From the NCBI RefSeq assembly GCF_000585995.1, contig NZ_CP007410.1, forward strand, positions 1,081,430 to 1,145,429: a stretch of DNA of 64,000 nucleotides, read 5' to 3'. The position numbers and the translations under genes were made by a program. The notes below the pieces were generated by a model, which was not told the DNA's origin, made no database searches, and saw only the letters and a program-made list of their open reading frames with translations. How positions within the stretch are numbered: the stretch's first letter is position 1; each line of letters opens with the position of its first letter. Source of the DNA: Pseudomonas brassicacearum. GTDB taxonomy: Bacteria; Pseudomonadota; Gammaproteobacteria; Pseudomonadales; Pseudomonadaceae. Below, piece after piece: positions 10,901 through 21,104 of the stretch.

Positions 10901-11384
10901 GCTGATCGCCGCCAATAAGGCTGTCTCCATCGACTATACCCTGACCAACGACGCTGGTGAGGTCATCGACAGCTCTGCCGGCGGCGCTCCGCTGGTCTAC
11001 CTGCATGGCGCAGGCAACATCATCCAGGGCTTGGAAAAAGCCCTGGAAGGCAAAACAGTCGGTGACGACCTGGACGTTACCGTTGAACCGGAAGACGCTT
11101 ACGGCGAGTACTCCGCCGAACTGGTCAGCACCCTCAGCCGCAGCATGTTCGAAGGCGTGGATGAGCTGGAAGTGGGCATGCAGTTCCATGCCTCGGCGCC
11201 CGATGGCCAGATGCAGATCGTCACCATCCGCGATCTGGAAGGCGACGACGTCACTGTTGACGGCAACCACCCATTGGCCGGCCAGCGCTTGAACTTCAAG
11301 GTCAAGATCGTTGACATCCGTGACGCCAGCCAGGAAGAAATCGCCCATGGTCACGTCCATGGCGAAGGTGGCCATCACCACTGA
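10899..11384 (+). CDS. slyD: SlyD-type FKBP peptidyl-prolyl cis-trans isomerase
   Basis: Cytoplasmic prolyl isomerase and chaperone. Family members also bind nickel through a His-rich tail and assist metalloenzyme assembly. The 161 aa protein has the split FKBP domain (DYTLTNDAGEVIDSS, VEPEDAYGEY) with the inserted-flap chaperone domain, and ends in HGHVHGEGGHHH. ATG at 10899 is chosen over an upstream in-frame start at 10788 because it matches the family N-terminus and follows AAAAGGTCTCGCCCC. A terminator follows. Confidence 0.94.
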   Translation: MLIAANKAVSIDYTLTNDAGEVIDSSAGGAPLVYLHGAGNIIQGLEKALEGKTVGDDLDVTVEPEDAYGEYSAELVSTLSRSMFEGVDELEVGMQFHASAPDGQMQIVTIRDLEGDDVTVDGNHPLAGQRLNFKVKIVDIRDASQEEIAHGHVHGEGGHHH

Positions 11385-11412
11385 TTTCTGCGCTACGCTC
11401 AAGTGAACTGGA

Positions 11413-11435
11413 GAGGCGCCATACGGCGCCTTTTT
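11413..11435 (+). terminator. terminator after slyD
   Basis: GGCGCC-ATAC-GGCGCC followed by TTTTT, about 30 bp after the slyD stop. Confidence 0.8.
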
Positions 11436-11498
11436 AGTCGGTTACTGTTAGCATCACCCATGGCTGTTTCGAAAAGATCCGCAAACCTGGAGTTCGTC

Positions 11499-11981
11499 AT
11501 GAGTGCTTTTCACGACCTTAAACTGAAAGCCCTGGATGGTCAGGAGCTTGCTCTGGCGCCTTTCAAGGGGCAAGTCGTGCTGGTGGTCAACGTCGCCTCC
11601 AAATGTGGCCTGACGCCTCAGTACGCTGCGCTGGAAAATCTCTACCAGCAATACAAGGCCAGGGGCTTCAGCGTGCTGGGCCTGCCCTGCAATCAGTTCG
11701 CCGGGCAAGAGCCTGGGACCGAGCAGGAAATCCAGGAATTCTGCAGCCTCAATTATGGCGTGACGTTCCCGCTGTCCAGCAAACTGGACGTGAACGGTCA
11801 TGACCGTCATCAGTTGTACCGTCTGCTGGCGGGCGAGGGCGCCGAGTTTCCCGGGGACATTACCTGGAACTTCGAAAAATTCCTGCTCGGCAAGGACGGT
11901 CGCGTGCTAGCGCGGTTCTCGCCGCGTACGGCGCCGGATGATCCTGCGGTGATCCAGGCCATCGAAAAAGCGTTGGGTTGA
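11499..11981 (+). CDS. glutathione peroxidase family protein (thiol peroxidase)
   Basis: A 160 aa GPx-like peroxidase that reduces hydroperoxides; bacterial members usually take electrons from thioredoxin. The peroxidatic residue is Cys, not selenocysteine (VASKCGLTPQY, Cys about 35). The catalytic tetrad partners are visible in PCNQFAGQEPG (Gln) and WNFEKFL (Trp, Asn). The start at 11499 is preceded by TGGAG at suitable spacing; the longer upstream frame is not conserved with the family. trxB lies 4 kb away. Confidence 0.92.
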   Translation: MSAFHDLKLKALDGQELALAPFKGQVVLVVNVASKCGLTPQYAALENLYQQYKARGFSVLGLPCNQFAGQEPGTEQEIQEFCSLNYGVTFPLSSKLDVNGHDRHQLYRLLAGEGAEFPGDITWNFEKFLLGKDGRVLARFSPRTAPDDPAVIQAIEKALG

Positions 11982-12000
11982 AAGCCCGGCACTGACCCCC

Positions 12001-12132
12001 TGTGGCGAGGGGATTTATCCCCGTTGGGCTGCGCAGCAGCCCCAAGAGCAAGCAACTTGATTAGGCTGACACACCGGATATCAGATTTTAGGACTGCTGC
12101 GCAGCCCAGCGGGGATAAATCCCCTCGCCACA
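12001..12132. repeat. paired REP palindromes, GGCGAGGGGATTTATCCCCG family
   Basis: TGTGGCGAGGGGATTTATCC and its inverted copy flank about 40 bp, with GGGCTGCGCAGCAGCC arms inside. The same family is found at 18.4 kb. The rest of the 314 bp gap up to the next gene shows no other feature. Confidence 0.85.
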
Positions 12133-12295
12133 AGTTCTGCACCCGGCTGTGCATTCGGTTCAGTCCACCTAATCGCGATCCGTCTGCTCCCTTCTGATCC
12201 TTAATCACTCCAATCAATAGTGCTACCCAGCACTAGGCACGCCGCATATTATCCTCGTCATATAGACCTGCGACCTTGTCCCGTGGAGTGCCCCC

Positions 12296-13399
12296 ATGCC
12301 AGTAAAAGCCCTGTTCAAACCCTTCCAGCTTGGCGCGCTCGAGCTGCCGACCCGCGTGGTAATGGCGCCGATGACCCGTTCCTTCTCGCCAGGTGGCGTG
12401 CCGAACAGCAAGGTGATCGAGTATTACCGTCGTCGTGCGGCGGCCGGGGTAGGCCTGATCATCACCGAGGGCACGACGGTCGGGCACAAGGCCTCTAACG
12501 GCTATCCGAACGTGCCGCATTTCTATGGCGATGCCGCGCTGGCCGGTTGGAAAAAAGTGGTTGATGCGGTGCACGCCGAAGGCGGCAAGATCGTTCCCCA
12601 GCTGTGGCATGTGGGCAGCGTGCGACGCGTCGGGACCGAGCCGGATGCCAGCGTGCCGGGCTATGGCCCGACCGAGAAGCTCAAGGACGGCCAAGTGGTG
12701 GTCCATGGCATGACCCAGGCCGATATCGACGAGGTTATCGCTGCGTTCGCCCAGGCCGCGAAAGATGCCCAGAGCATCGGCATGGACGGCGTGGAAATCC
12801 ACGGTGCCCACGGTTACCTGGTGGACCAGTTCTTCTGGGAAGGCAGCAACCAGCGCACCGACGGTTACGGCGGCAGTCTGGCCAACCGTTCGCGCTTTGC
12901 GATCGAATTGATCCGCGCCGTGCGCGCGGCGGTGGGCGAGGGCTTCCCGATCATTTTCCGGTTCTCCCAATGGAAACAGCAGGACTACACTGCGCGCCTG
13001 GTGCAGACCCCTGAAGCCCTGGGCGAATTCCTCAAGCCGTTGTCCGAGGCTGGCGTGGATATTTTCCATTGCTCGACACGCCGCTTCTGGGAGCCGGAAT
13101 TCGAAGGCTCCGAGTTGAACCTGGCCGGCTGGACCCGCCAGCTCACTGGCAAGCCCACCATCACTGTGGGCAGCGTCGGCCTGGACGGCGAGTTCCTGCA
13201 GTTCATGGTCAACACCGACAAAGTCGCGCAGCCGGCCAGCCTGGAAAAACTGCTGGAACGCCTGAACAACGATGAGTTCGACCTGGTGGCGGTGGGGCGT
13301 GCGCTGCTGGTGGATCCGGACTGGGCGCAAAAAGTGCGCGAAGGGCGTGAGCAGGAGATCTTGCCGTTCAGTCGTGAGGCGTTGATGACGCTGGTTTAA
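12296..13399 (+). CDS. Old Yellow Enzyme family NADH:flavin oxidoreductase (alkene reductase)
   Basis: FMN-dependent ene-reductase with a TIM-barrel fold, 367 aa, acting on activated C=C bonds or related electrophiles; the natural substrate is unknown. FMN and active-site segments seen are VVMAPMTRSF (about residue 22), QLWHVGS (about 102), the paired active-site motif HGAHGYLVDQF (about 169-179) and the phosphate-binding GRALLVDPDW near the C-terminus. It stands alone between two REP pairs. Confidence 0.9.
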   Translation: MPVKALFKPFQLGALELPTRVVMAPMTRSFSPGGVPNSKVIEYYRRRAAAGVGLIITEGTTVGHKASNGYPNVPHFYGDAALAGWKKVVDAVHAEGGKIVPQLWHVGSVRRVGTEPDASVPGYGPTEKLKDGQVVVHGMTQADIDEVIAAFAQAAKDAQSIGMDGVEIHGAHGYLVDQFFWEGSNQRTDGYGGSLANRSRFAIELIRAVRAAVGEGFPIIFRFSQWKQQDYTARLVQTPEALGEFLKPLSEAGVDIFHCSTRRFWEPEFEGSELNLAGWTRQLTGKPTITVGSVGLDGEFLQFMVNTDKVAQPASLEKLLERLNNDEFDLVAVGRALLVDPDWAQKVREGREQEILPFSREALMTLV

Positions 13400-13417
13400 G
13401 CGGCGCCTGATCTGACG

Positions 13418-13517
13418 CTATCGCGAGCAAGCTCGCTCCCACAGGGGATCTTTGTCGAACACCAGACTCATGTTCGCTGAAGATCAAATGTGGAAGCGAG
13501 CTTGCTCGCGATGGCGA
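13418..13517. repeat. paired REP palindromes, CGCGAGCAAGCTCGCTCCCA family
   Basis: ATCGCGAGCAAGCTCGCTCC and a facing copy (TGTGGAAGCGAGCTTGCTCG) are separated by about 40 bp. Lies between convergent genes. Related units recur near 25.8 and 57.6 kb. Confidence 0.8.
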
Positions 13518-13536
13518 TCTCAATATCGCCGAAGAC

Positions 13537-14712
13537 TCAGCGCACTGTCGGCGCAGCAGGCATCACAGGCTCGCCGGCACAAACCCCACGCAACTGCGCC
13601 TCAAATTGCTCGATCACCGCCGCCCAGCCTTGGCGACTGGCATGTTGGCGCGCATTGAGCCGCACGCACCGCAAGGCCTCTCGCTCTTCCAGCAGCCAGC
13701 GGGCCCCATCGCAGAACGCTTCTTCGTCCCCCGGCATTGCCAGCACGCCGTTGTAGCCGTGGCGGATGTGTTGCGCCGCCGCAGCCTGATCATAGGCCAC
13801 CACGCCCAGCCCGGACGCCAATGCCTCCAGCACGACATTGCCGAAGGTTTCGGTCAGGCTTGGAAAGACAAACACATCGGCGGACGCATAATGACCAGCC
13901 AGCGCCTCGCCTCGTTGTGAGCCACAAAAGATTGCGTCGGGCAGTTCCTGCTCCAGCGCGGATCGCTGCGGGCCGTCGCCGACCACCACCAGTTTCATCC
14001 GCCGGCCCGGAAATGCGCTGCGCAGTGTGTCGAAACTGCGCTTGAGCAACCCGAGGTTTTTCTCCGGTGCCAGGCGCCCGACATGGATCACGGCGATGTC
14101 ATCCTCGCCCAGGCCCCAGGCCTCACGCAGGGTGGCCGAGCGCTTGATCGGATGGAACAACTGGCTGTCCACGCCGCGAGACAGCAGCGCTACCCGCTCG
14201 AAATGCCGACGCTCCAGCTCCATGCGCTGGCTGAGGCTGGGGACCAGGGTCAGGCTGGAGCGGTTGTGAAACCAGCGCAGGTAATGGGTGAGCGCGCGAC
14301 TCAACAAGCCGAAGCCGTACTGCTGGGTGTATTGCTGGAAATTGGTATGGAAACCGCTGACCACCGAGATGCCCAGGCGCCGCGCCGCCCGCAACGCCGA
14401 CAAACCCAGGGGACCTTCCGTGGCGATGTACAGTACATCCGGACGATGACGTTTCCAGCGCCGCAGCAGCTTGTGCATCGACGCCTGGCCCCACTGCAAA
14501 CCCGGATACCCCGGCAGTGGCCAGCCCCGGCACAGCAGCAACTGCTCATCACTGGCCTGGCGTTGGTCGTCGGCCTGGCGGGGCCGGATCAGCTCCACCC
14601 GATGCCCACGGGCGCGCAAGCCGTCATACAGGCGGCCCAGGGTATTGGCCACGCCATTGATTTCCGGCGGGAAGGTTTCGGTGATCAGGGTAATGTGCAG
14701 AGATGTGGTCAT
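13537..14712 (-). CDS. GT4-family glycosyltransferase
   Basis: A 391 aa GT-B fold retaining glycosyltransferase. The N-terminal acceptor domain starts HITLITETFPPEINGVANT, typical of the alpha-mannosyltransferase/sulfoquinovosyl-transferase-like branch. The C-terminal donor domain has VGRLAPEKN, VVGDGPQ and the E-x7-E motif within TETFGNVVLEALA. The ATG at 14712 is chosen because the family N-terminus begins there; the upstream frame (to 14817) is low-complexity and runs into cysZ. Acceptor and donor sugars cannot be assigned. Confidence 0.88.
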   Translation of the reverse strand: MTTSLHITLITETFPPEINGVANTLGRLYDGLRARGHRVELIRPRQADDQRQASDEQLLLCRGWPLPGYPGLQWGQASMHKLLRRWKRHRPDVLYIATEGPLGLSALRAARRLGISVVSGFHTNFQQYTQQYGFGLLSRALTHYLRWFHNRSSLTLVPSLSQRMELERRHFERVALLSRGVDSQLFHPIKRSATLREAWGLGEDDIAVIHVGRLAPEKNLGLLKRSFDTLRSAFPGRRMKLVVVGDGPQRSALEQELPDAIFCGSQRGEALAGHYASADVFVFPSLTETFGNVVLEALASGLGVVAYDQAAAAQHIRHGYNGVLAMPGDEEAFCDGARWLLEEREALRCVRLNARQHASRQGWAAVIEQFEAQLRGVCAGEPVMPAAPTVR

Positions 14713-14776
14713 GACCCCAGTGTCGACCGGGGCCATTTCGTCATTGTGACGCCAGGATGATGGATTTGTGACCGAC

Positions 14777-15532
14777 TCAGCCTTGCCGGGCCAACGCAGT
14801 CTCGGCGCCTTGCTCACGCACCCAGAACAAGGTCGCCCCGGCTACCGCCGCCGGCATCATCAGGATGTTCACCACCGGGATCAGCAGCACCAGGTACACG
14901 CTGCCGCCAAAGCCCAGGCTCTGCCAGCGTTTTTCCCGCAGCCAGGCGAGCATTTCGTTCCAGCCCAGCTTGTGGTTGTCCGCCGGGTAGTCGATGTATT
15001 GGATCGCCATCATCCACACACCGAACAGCAGCCACAGCGGTGCGGCCACGATATTGATCACGGGGATGAACGAGAGCACGAACAGCCCCAGGGCACGGGG
15101 CAGGAAATAGCCGAGCTTACGCGCCTCCCGGGCGAGGGTCCGCGGGATCATGGCGACCAACTCGCCCCAACTGAAGGCGGGGAAATCATCGGTGCCCCGG
15201 ACGACAACCTCGACTTTCTCTGCCAGAAAGCCGTTGAACGGCGCGGCGATGACGTTGGCCAGCATGGTGAAGGTGAAGAACACCATCAGCACGACGAGCA
15301 CCACGAACAGCGGCCAAAGAACGTAGTTGAGGAAACTCAGCCAGTCCGGCAGCGACGGCATCAGTGTGTCGACCCACAGGCTGAACTGATGGCCGGCCAG
15401 GTAGATCAATCCGACGAACAGCACCAGGTTGATCGCCAGGGGCAAGAGTACGAACAAACGCAGGCCCGGGCTCAAGACCAGCTTGAGGCCTTCTCGCAAA
15501 TATTGCGGGCCGGACAGGACGGGGGCGGGCAT
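14777..15532 (-). CDS. cysZ: sulfate transporter CysZ
   Basis: Inner-membrane sulfate uptake protein of the EI24/CysZ family, supplying sulfate for the CysD/CysNC route found at 4.5-7.3 kb. The 251 aa protein has several long hydrophobic segments (about residues 27-50, 70-100, 140-175, 205-235), and the family signatures [18 protein letters not shown] and [14 protein letters not shown] are present. It is followed on the same strand by the glycosyltransferase, with which it may be transcribed. Confidence 0.9.
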   Translation of the reverse strand: MPAPVLSGPQYLREGLKLVLSPGLRLFVLLPLAINLVLFVGLIYLAGHQFSLWVDTLMPSLPDWLSFLNYVLWPLFVVLVVLMVFFTFTMLANVIAAPFNGFLAEKVEVVVRGTDDFPAFSWGELVAMIPRTLAREARKLGYFLPRALGLFVLSFIPVINIVAAPLWLLFGVWMMAIQYIDYPADNHKLGWNEMLAWLREKRWQSLGFGGSVYLVLLIPVVNILMMPAAVAGATLFWVREQGAETALARQG

Positions 15533-16805
<1,273 letters not shown>

Positions 16806-16816
16806 TTCATCTGGCA

Positions 16817-16845
16817 TAAAAAAACCGGCTTCGGCCGGTTTTTTT
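16817..16845 (+). terminator. terminator after trxB
   Basis: AAAAAAACCGGC-TTCG-GCCGGTTTTTTT stem-loop directly after the stop. A UUCG-type tetraloop makes it very stable, and the symmetric A/T tracts allow bidirectional use. Confidence 0.92.
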
Positions 16846-16865
16846 ACTTAGGCTCCACGCAAACC

Positions 16866-16954
16866 TGTGGGAGCGGGCTTGCTCGCGAATGCGGTGTGTC
16901 AGTCAACACTGTGCTGGCTGATCCCCCGCATTCGCGAGCAAGCCCGCTCCCACA
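16866..16954. repeat. paired REP palindromes, TGTGGGAGCGGGCTTGCTCG family
   Basis: Same family and arrangement as at 4.3, 7.4 and 52.1 kb. Lies between convergent trxB and the aminotransferase gene. Confidence 0.85.
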
Positions 16955-16984
16955 AGTTTTTTGTGTGCTCAGAAGCATTGCATT

Positions 16985-18235
16985 TCAGGCCAGCTTCGCC
17001 AGGCAGGCCTCCAGAATATCCAACCCCTCTTCCAGCACTGCCGGCTCGGTTGTCAATGGCGCCAGCAGCCGCACGATGTGTCGCGATTTACCGCTGGGCA
17101 TCAGCAGCAAGCCTGACTCCCGCGCCAGGGCCAGCAGTTGCGTCAGTTGCGCCGATGCCGGGGTGCCGTCGGCGTGGGCCAGCTCGATGCCGCGCATGGC
17201 GCCGATACCGGTCAGGCGGCCGAGGAACGGTGACAGCCCACGGCGGCGCCAGGATTCGTAGCGGCTGACGATCGCCTCTTCCTGTTGCATGCCCCAGGCG
17301 TGCAGGTTCGCGTCGGTCATTTCGTCCAGGGTTGCCAGTGCGGCAGCGCAAGCGATGGGGTTGCCCGAGTAGGTGCCGCCCAGTCCGCCCTTGGGCAGGT
17401 TGTCCAGCAACGCCTTGCGCCCCACCACTGCCCCGAGGGGGACGCCGCCGGCAATACTTTTGCCCAGCAGGATCAGGTCAGGCTCGATGCCCAGGCGCGA
17501 GAATGCAAAACGCTGGCCGGTGCGACCGAAGCCGGACTGGATTTCATCGATGATCAGCACAATGCCCTTGTCGTCGCAGAACTGCCGCAGGGCCTGGGCG
17601 AATGGTATGTCCATCGCCAGGAAACCGGCTTCGCCCTGGACCGGCTCGACGATGAAGCAGGCAACGTCGTTCACGTCGATCTCGACGCTGAACAGCCGTT
17701 CCATGGCGTTCAAGGCCTCGGCGCACGTTACGCCGTTGTCCTGGCTGGGGTAGGGCAGGTGATAGACCGGCCCGGGCAGTACACCGACTTTTTGTTTATA
17801 GGGCGCGACCTTGCCGTTGAGGTTGAGGGTGGCCAGGGTACGACCGTGGAAACCGCCATCAAAAGCGATGACGGCGGTGCGTCCCGTAGCACCACGCACG
17901 ATCTTCAAGGCGTTTTCCGCCGCTTCTGCGCCGCTGTTGGTGAGCATGCCGCTGACTGGGTAATCCACCGGAACAAACGCCGCCAGGCGCTCCATCAGTT
18001 CGATGTAGGGCGCATGGGGCGCGGCGTTGAACGCGTAGTGCGTCAGCCGGGTGGCTTGTTCGCGGATCGCCTCGACGACGCGCGGATGACAATGGCCGAG
18101 ATTCAACACGCCGATGCCGCCGACGAAATCGATGTAACGCTTGCCATCGGTGTCCCAGACTTCGGCATTCCTGCCATGGCTGAGGCTGACGGGGTGCACG
18201 ATGGAAATCGACTGGCTGATGGTTTCGCTGCTCAT
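16985..18235 (-). CDS. class III omega-aminotransferase (GabT-like; possibly 2-aminoadipate transaminase)
   Basis: PLP-dependent transaminase, 416 aa. Visible landmarks are SGAEAAENALKIVR (about residue 100), the FDGGFHGRT phosphate-binding segment, DEIQSGFGRTG and the PLP lysine in LGKSIAGGVPLGA (about 255). Overall it resembles 4-aminobutyrate aminotransferase. From memory it is closest to a P. putida protein shown to act on 2-aminoadipate in lysine catabolism, so the substrate may be 2-aminoadipate rather than GABA. No semialdehyde dehydrogenase gene is adjacent, which argues against a plain gabDT role. Confidence 0.85.
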   Translation of the reverse strand: MSSETISQSISIVHPVSLSHGRNAEVWDTDGKRYIDFVGGIGVLNLGHCHPRVVEAIREQATRLTHYAFNAAPHAPYIELMERLAAFVPVDYPVSGMLTNSGAEAAENALKIVRGATGRTAVIAFDGGFHGRTLATLNLNGKVAPYKQKVGVLPGPVYHLPYPSQDNGVTCAEALNAMERLFSVEIDVNDVACFIVEPVQGEAGFLAMDIPFAQALRQFCDDKGIVLIIDEIQSGFGRTGQRFAFSRLGIEPDLILLGKSIAGGVPLGAVVGRKALLDNLPKGGLGGTYSGNPIACAAALATLDEMTDANLHAWGMQQEEAIVSRYESWRRRGLSPFLGRLTGIGAMRGIELAHADGTPASAQLTQLLALARESGLLLMPSGKSRHIVRLLAPLTTEPAVLEEGLDILEACLAKLA

Positions 18236-18374
18236 GGATGACGGCTCGGAGGGAGGAAAGGTTTCCTTTATCTAAGCCGCGAGCAGAGGGGCCCGGCAAA
18301 CGAAATAAAGTTGCCGGGTCAATCTTAAAAGTCGGGATGTGGTGAGGCGTTCTTCATGAGGATGAATGGAGCCC

Positions 18375-18505
18375 TTGTGGCGAGGGGATTTATCCCCGCT
18401 GGGCTGCGAAGCAGCCCCAAAGCAGTTACCCAAACTCTGACACACCGAGGCAGCAGGTTTTAGGGCTGCTACGCAGCCCAACGGGGATAAATCCCCTCGC
18501 CACAA
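18375..18505. repeat. paired REP palindromes, GGCGAGGGGATTTATCCCCG family
   Basis: Second copy of the family seen at 12.0 kb, again with GGGCTGC-GCAGCCC arms, between the aminotransferase start and the HopJ-family gene end. Confidence 0.85.
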
Positions 18506-18535
18506 AAGCGGGCCTCACCACACAGGAAGAGCCGA

Positions 18536-18874
18536 TCAGCGCCGTTGCAGCGGCTGTGCCTCGAACTTCACCCCCGCCAACCCATGGGCCATCAGCGCAC
18601 GGATATTGCCGTGATCATTGCCTTCGGGCGTGGCCAGCACCGAACGGTAATGTTCGCCAAACGCCAGCAACGCTTCTTCATCGCTCAAGCCTTCAAGCAG
18701 TGCCAGGCCCAGGGTCTTGCAAGAACCTTCGTTCTGCCCGGCGGCGTTTTGCACGCCACCGTTGTCGAAGGCCTGGGGCTGGTAGTCGTAGCCGGCGGCG
18801 ATAAAGGCCAGGGTGTCGGCAAAGGCGTGTTCGCCGCTCTTGAGGCGGGTGCGCAGGGTGTTCAGGTCAGGCAT
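18536..18874 (-). CDS. HopJ-family protein
   Basis: A 112 aa member of the HopJ type III effector family (PF08888), named after a P. syringae effector but found widely as a housekeeping-like gene in pseudomonads without secretion signals. Conserved segments are FADTLAFIAAGYDYQP, AAGQNEGSCK and GNDHGNIRALM. Function is unknown. The start at 18874 overlaps the end of the DUF1244 gene by 8 bp, so the two are translationally coupled and sit at the tail of the folM-folE-folX operon. The longer upstream frame is a shadow of the DUF1244 gene. Confidence 0.85.
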   Translation of the reverse strand: MPDLNTLRTRLKSGEHAFADTLAFIAAGYDYQPQAFDNGGVQNAAGQNEGSCKTLGLALLEGLSDEEALLAFGEHYRSVLATPEGNDHGNIRALMAHGLAGVKFEAQPLQRR

Positions 18875-19163
18875 CGGGTTTTCCTTTGGCGAACGCCGCT
18901 TGCTGTTCGGCGCTGGCTTCTTGCTGGTATTGGGCTTTCCACTCGGCGTACGGCATGCCGTAGACCACTTCACGGGCGTCGTCGAGGCTGACCTCGATCT
19001 GGCGGTCATCGGCGGCGGCCTTGTACCACTTGGACAGGCAGTTGCGGCAGAAGCCGGCGAGGTTCATCAGGTCGATGTTCTGCACATCCTTGCGGCTGTC
19101 CAGGTGGGCAACCAGCCGACGGAAAGCGGCGGCTTCGAGTTCGAGGCGTTGTTGATCGTTCAT
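18867..19163 (-). CDS. DUF1244 protein
   Basis: A 98 aa protein of the DUF1244 family (SMc04008-like). It is mostly helical, with one conserved motif NLAGFCRNCLSKWY (two Cys, about residues 35-48) and GMPYAEWK. Function is unknown. It lies 99 bp downstream of folX, with a repeat in between, and overlaps the HopJ-family gene by 8 bp. The same neighbours recur in other Pseudomonas by memory, suggesting a role linked to pterin use. Confidence 0.88.
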   Translation of the reverse strand: MNDQQRLELEAAAFRRLVAHLDSRKDVQNIDLMNLAGFCRNCLSKWYKAAADDRQIEVSLDDAREVVYGMPYAEWKAQYQQEASAEQQAAFAKGKPDA

Positions 19164-19172
19164 GGAGGTCTC

Positions 19173-19262
19173 TGCGAGGCAGCTTCAAGGGGCAAGCTTC
19201 AAGCTGCAAGAGTGGATTTGCGGTGGTCAGGCTTGAAGCTTACAGCTTGAGGCTTGCAGCTG
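19173..19262. repeat. inverted CTTGAAGCTT-type repeat pair
   Basis: GCAAGCTTCAAGCTGCAAG on one side and CTTGAAGCTTACAGCTTGAG on the other form an imperfect inverted pair. The family is distinct from the REP units elsewhere in the window. It lies inside the fol operon between folX and the DUF1244 gene and could attenuate transcription into the last two genes. Confidence 0.7.
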
Positions 19263-19643
19263 CTACGAAGTAGCCCGACTTGCTGCGAGCGTAATCGACA
19301 CCGACTCGGCAAATCGCAAAGCGTGAGGCTTGTCGACTTCGACTTCGGCGTACAGCACCGACTCGTTGGCCATGACCAGGTCGAGCAACTCCTGGGTCAG
19401 GCGTTCAAGCAGCGCGAAGCGGTTGCCTTCCACGTGGGCGATGATCGCCTTGGTGATGGTGCGGTAGTTCAGCGCGTGGTCGATGTCGTTGTCGCGCACC
19501 GCCTCTTGGGCGGCATAGAGGATGGTCAGGTTGATCAACACATCCTGCTTGTTGAGGATTTCATCCTCGTTGATGCCGATGAAGGTGCGCAGGCGCAGGT
19601 CCTTGACCTTGATGCGTGCCATGGCTGGCTGAAGTTGTGGCAT
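19263..19643 (-). CDS. folX: dihydroneopterin triphosphate 2'-epimerase (FolX)
   Basis: Epimerises 7,8-dihydroneopterin triphosphate to the dihydromonapterin form. It belongs to the FolB/FolX tunnelling fold. The 126 aa protein shows [18 protein letters not shown] at the start of the domain, [11 protein letters not shown] and the C-terminal [13 protein letters not shown]. Translation may begin at 19643, immediately after the folE stop, or at an internal ATG (19622, MARIKVK), which matches the usual family start. It lies between folE and DUF1244 in a pterin operon. Confidence 0.92.
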   Translation of the reverse strand: MPQLQPAMARIKVKDLRLRTFIGINEDEILNKQDVLINLTILYAAQEAVRDNDIDHALNYRTITKAIIAHVEGNRFALLERLTQELLDLVMANESVLYAEVEVDKPHALRFAESVSITLAASRATS

Positions 19644-20204
19644 TTATTGGCTCCGTCGAATCAATTGCAGGAACTCCTGGCGGGTGGTGCTGGACTCGCG
19701 GAAGGCGCCGAGCATCACCGAGGTGTTCATGGTCGAGTTCTGTTTTTCGACACCGCGCATCATCATGCACATGTGCTGGGCTTCGATCACCACCGCAACG
19801 CCGGCGGCCTGGGTGACTTGCTGCACCGCGTCGGCGATTTGCCGGGTGAGGTTTTCCTGGATTTGCAGGCGGCGGGCGAACATGTCCACCAGCCGGGCGA
19901 TCTTCGACAGCCCCAGGACCTTGCCCGTAGGAATATAAGCTACATGGGCCTTGCCGATGAAGGGCAGCAGGTGATGTTCGCACAGGGAATAGAGCTCGAT
20001 GTCGGCGACGATCACCATTTCATCGCTGTCCGAGGCGAACAGGGCACCGTTGACGATCTGCTCGACGCTTTGTTCGTAGCCATGGCAAAGGTACTGCATG
20101 GCCTTGGCCGCGCGCATCGGGGTGTCGAGCAAGCCCTCGCGCTCCGGGTTTTCGCCCAGGCCGATCAGGATCTCGCGGTAGTTCTCAGGCAGGGATAGCG
20201 TCAT
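19644..20204 (-). CDS. folE: GTP cyclohydrolase I (FolE)
   Basis: Zinc enzyme converting GTP to 7,8-dihydroneopterin triphosphate, the first step of pterin synthesis. The 186 aa protein has the zinc and active-site motifs [10 protein letters not shown] (Cys and His about residues 76-80) and the later Cys in [14 protein letters not shown]. The start at 20204 follows CGAGGAAGTAC on the coding strand. It is 20 bp after folM and directly abuts folX. Its placement beside folX and folM indicates the copy dedicated to tetrahydromonapterin rather than folate. Confidence 0.95.
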   Translation of the reverse strand: MTLSLPENYREILIGLGENPEREGLLDTPMRAAKAMQYLCHGYEQSVEQIVNGALFASDSDEMVIVADIELYSLCEHHLLPFIGKAHVAYIPTGKVLGLSKIARLVDMFARRLQIQENLTRQIADAVQQVTQAAGVAVVIEAQHMCMMMRGVEKQNSTMNTSVMLGAFRESSTTRQEFLQLIRRSQ

Positions 20205-20224
20205 GGTACTTCCTCGAAACAAGG

Positions 20225-20935
20225 CTATTTGACGTGCCTTCCGCCGTTGACGGTCAGGGTCGTGCCGGTGACATAGGGGTTGTCCAGCAGATAACGCAGG
20301 CTCTGGTAGATCACTTCGCTGCCGGGTTCGATGCCCAGCGCAGACTTGGCCAGGGCCTTGGCGCGGTAAGCCGCGTCGTCTTCGGGATTGAACAGTAGCA
20401 GGGCCGGGGCGATGCCGTTGACCTTGATGGCCGGTGCGTACTTCGCCGCGAACGACAGGGTCAGGCTTTCGAGGCCGGCCTTGGTGGCGCAATAGGCGAT
20501 GTGCTTGCTGCTGCCCTTGCGCGTCACATCATCGCTGATGTGCACGATATCCGCAGGTGTTGAACGTTGCAGCAGTTCGGCGCAGTGCAGGTTGATCAGG
20601 TAGGGTGCGAGCATGTGCACGCCGAACATGGCACTGAAAGCGTCCGTCTCGGCGCCCGGGACCTCGGCCAGCCACGCCGAGGCGTTGTGCACGATGGCCC
20701 GCAGCCGGTCGGTGTGCTGCTTGAGCTGTTCGATGAAACCCAGGATCCCGGCCTCGCTGGAAAGGTCGGCGAACAGCACGGTCGCGCCCAGGTCCCGCAG
20801 TGTCTGCACGCCTGGGCGTTCGGTGCGATAGGTGGCGATCACCGGTTGACCGTCTTCCAGTAATCGTCGGGCGCAATGCAGGCCGACGCGCTGGGCTGCG
20901 CCAGTGATCAGGATTGGAGCGGTGGCGCTGGACAT
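20225..20935 (-). CDS. folM: dihydromonapterin reductase (FolM)
   Basis: Short-chain dehydrogenase that reduces dihydromonapterin (and weakly dihydrofolate) to the tetrahydro form using NADPH. The 236 aa protein has a nucleotide-binding turn [12 protein letters not shown], a diverged NNAG position reading [10 protein letters not shown], and the catalytic YCATKAG (Tyr and Lys about residues 150-154). TGAAQR in place of TGxxxGIG is typical of FolM/PTR1 relatives. It is first in the operon and divergent from the MerR-type regulator gene. Confidence 0.92.
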   Translation of the reverse strand: MSSATAPILITGAAQRVGLHCARRLLEDGQPVIATYRTERPGVQTLRDLGATVLFADLSSEAGILGFIEQLKQHTDRLRAIVHNASAWLAEVPGAETDAFSAMFGVHMLAPYLINLHCAELLQRSTPADIVHISDDVTRKGSSKHIAYCATKAGLESLTLSFAAKYAPAIKVNGIAPALLLFNPEDDAAYRAKALAKSALGIEPGSEVIYQSLRYLLDNPYVTGTTLTVNGGRHVK

Positions 20936-21074
20936 AGGGTGGCTCGGTTCACGGCAAGAGCAAAACTATAACAGCGACCGGTCCATTCAACCCAAATGTT
21001 GACTGCCATTGCATTTTCGCGAGCATTGGCGACGCGCTGGGAGCTGAAAAACAGTCAAAACCCATGCCTTTTTG

Positions 21075-21092
21075 AACGAAACGCAACGAAAC
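21075..21092. promoter_or_regulatory. direct repeat AACGAAAC x2 between folM and the regulator gene
   Basis: AACGAAACGCAACGAAAC holds two identical 8-mers with a 10-bp period, one helical turn, and therefore both on one face of the DNA. It sits 23 bp upstream of the probable -35 of the MerR-family gene. A protein-binding role is inferred. Confidence 0.35.
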
Positions 21093-21104
21093 CGCCCATC
21101 GCTA

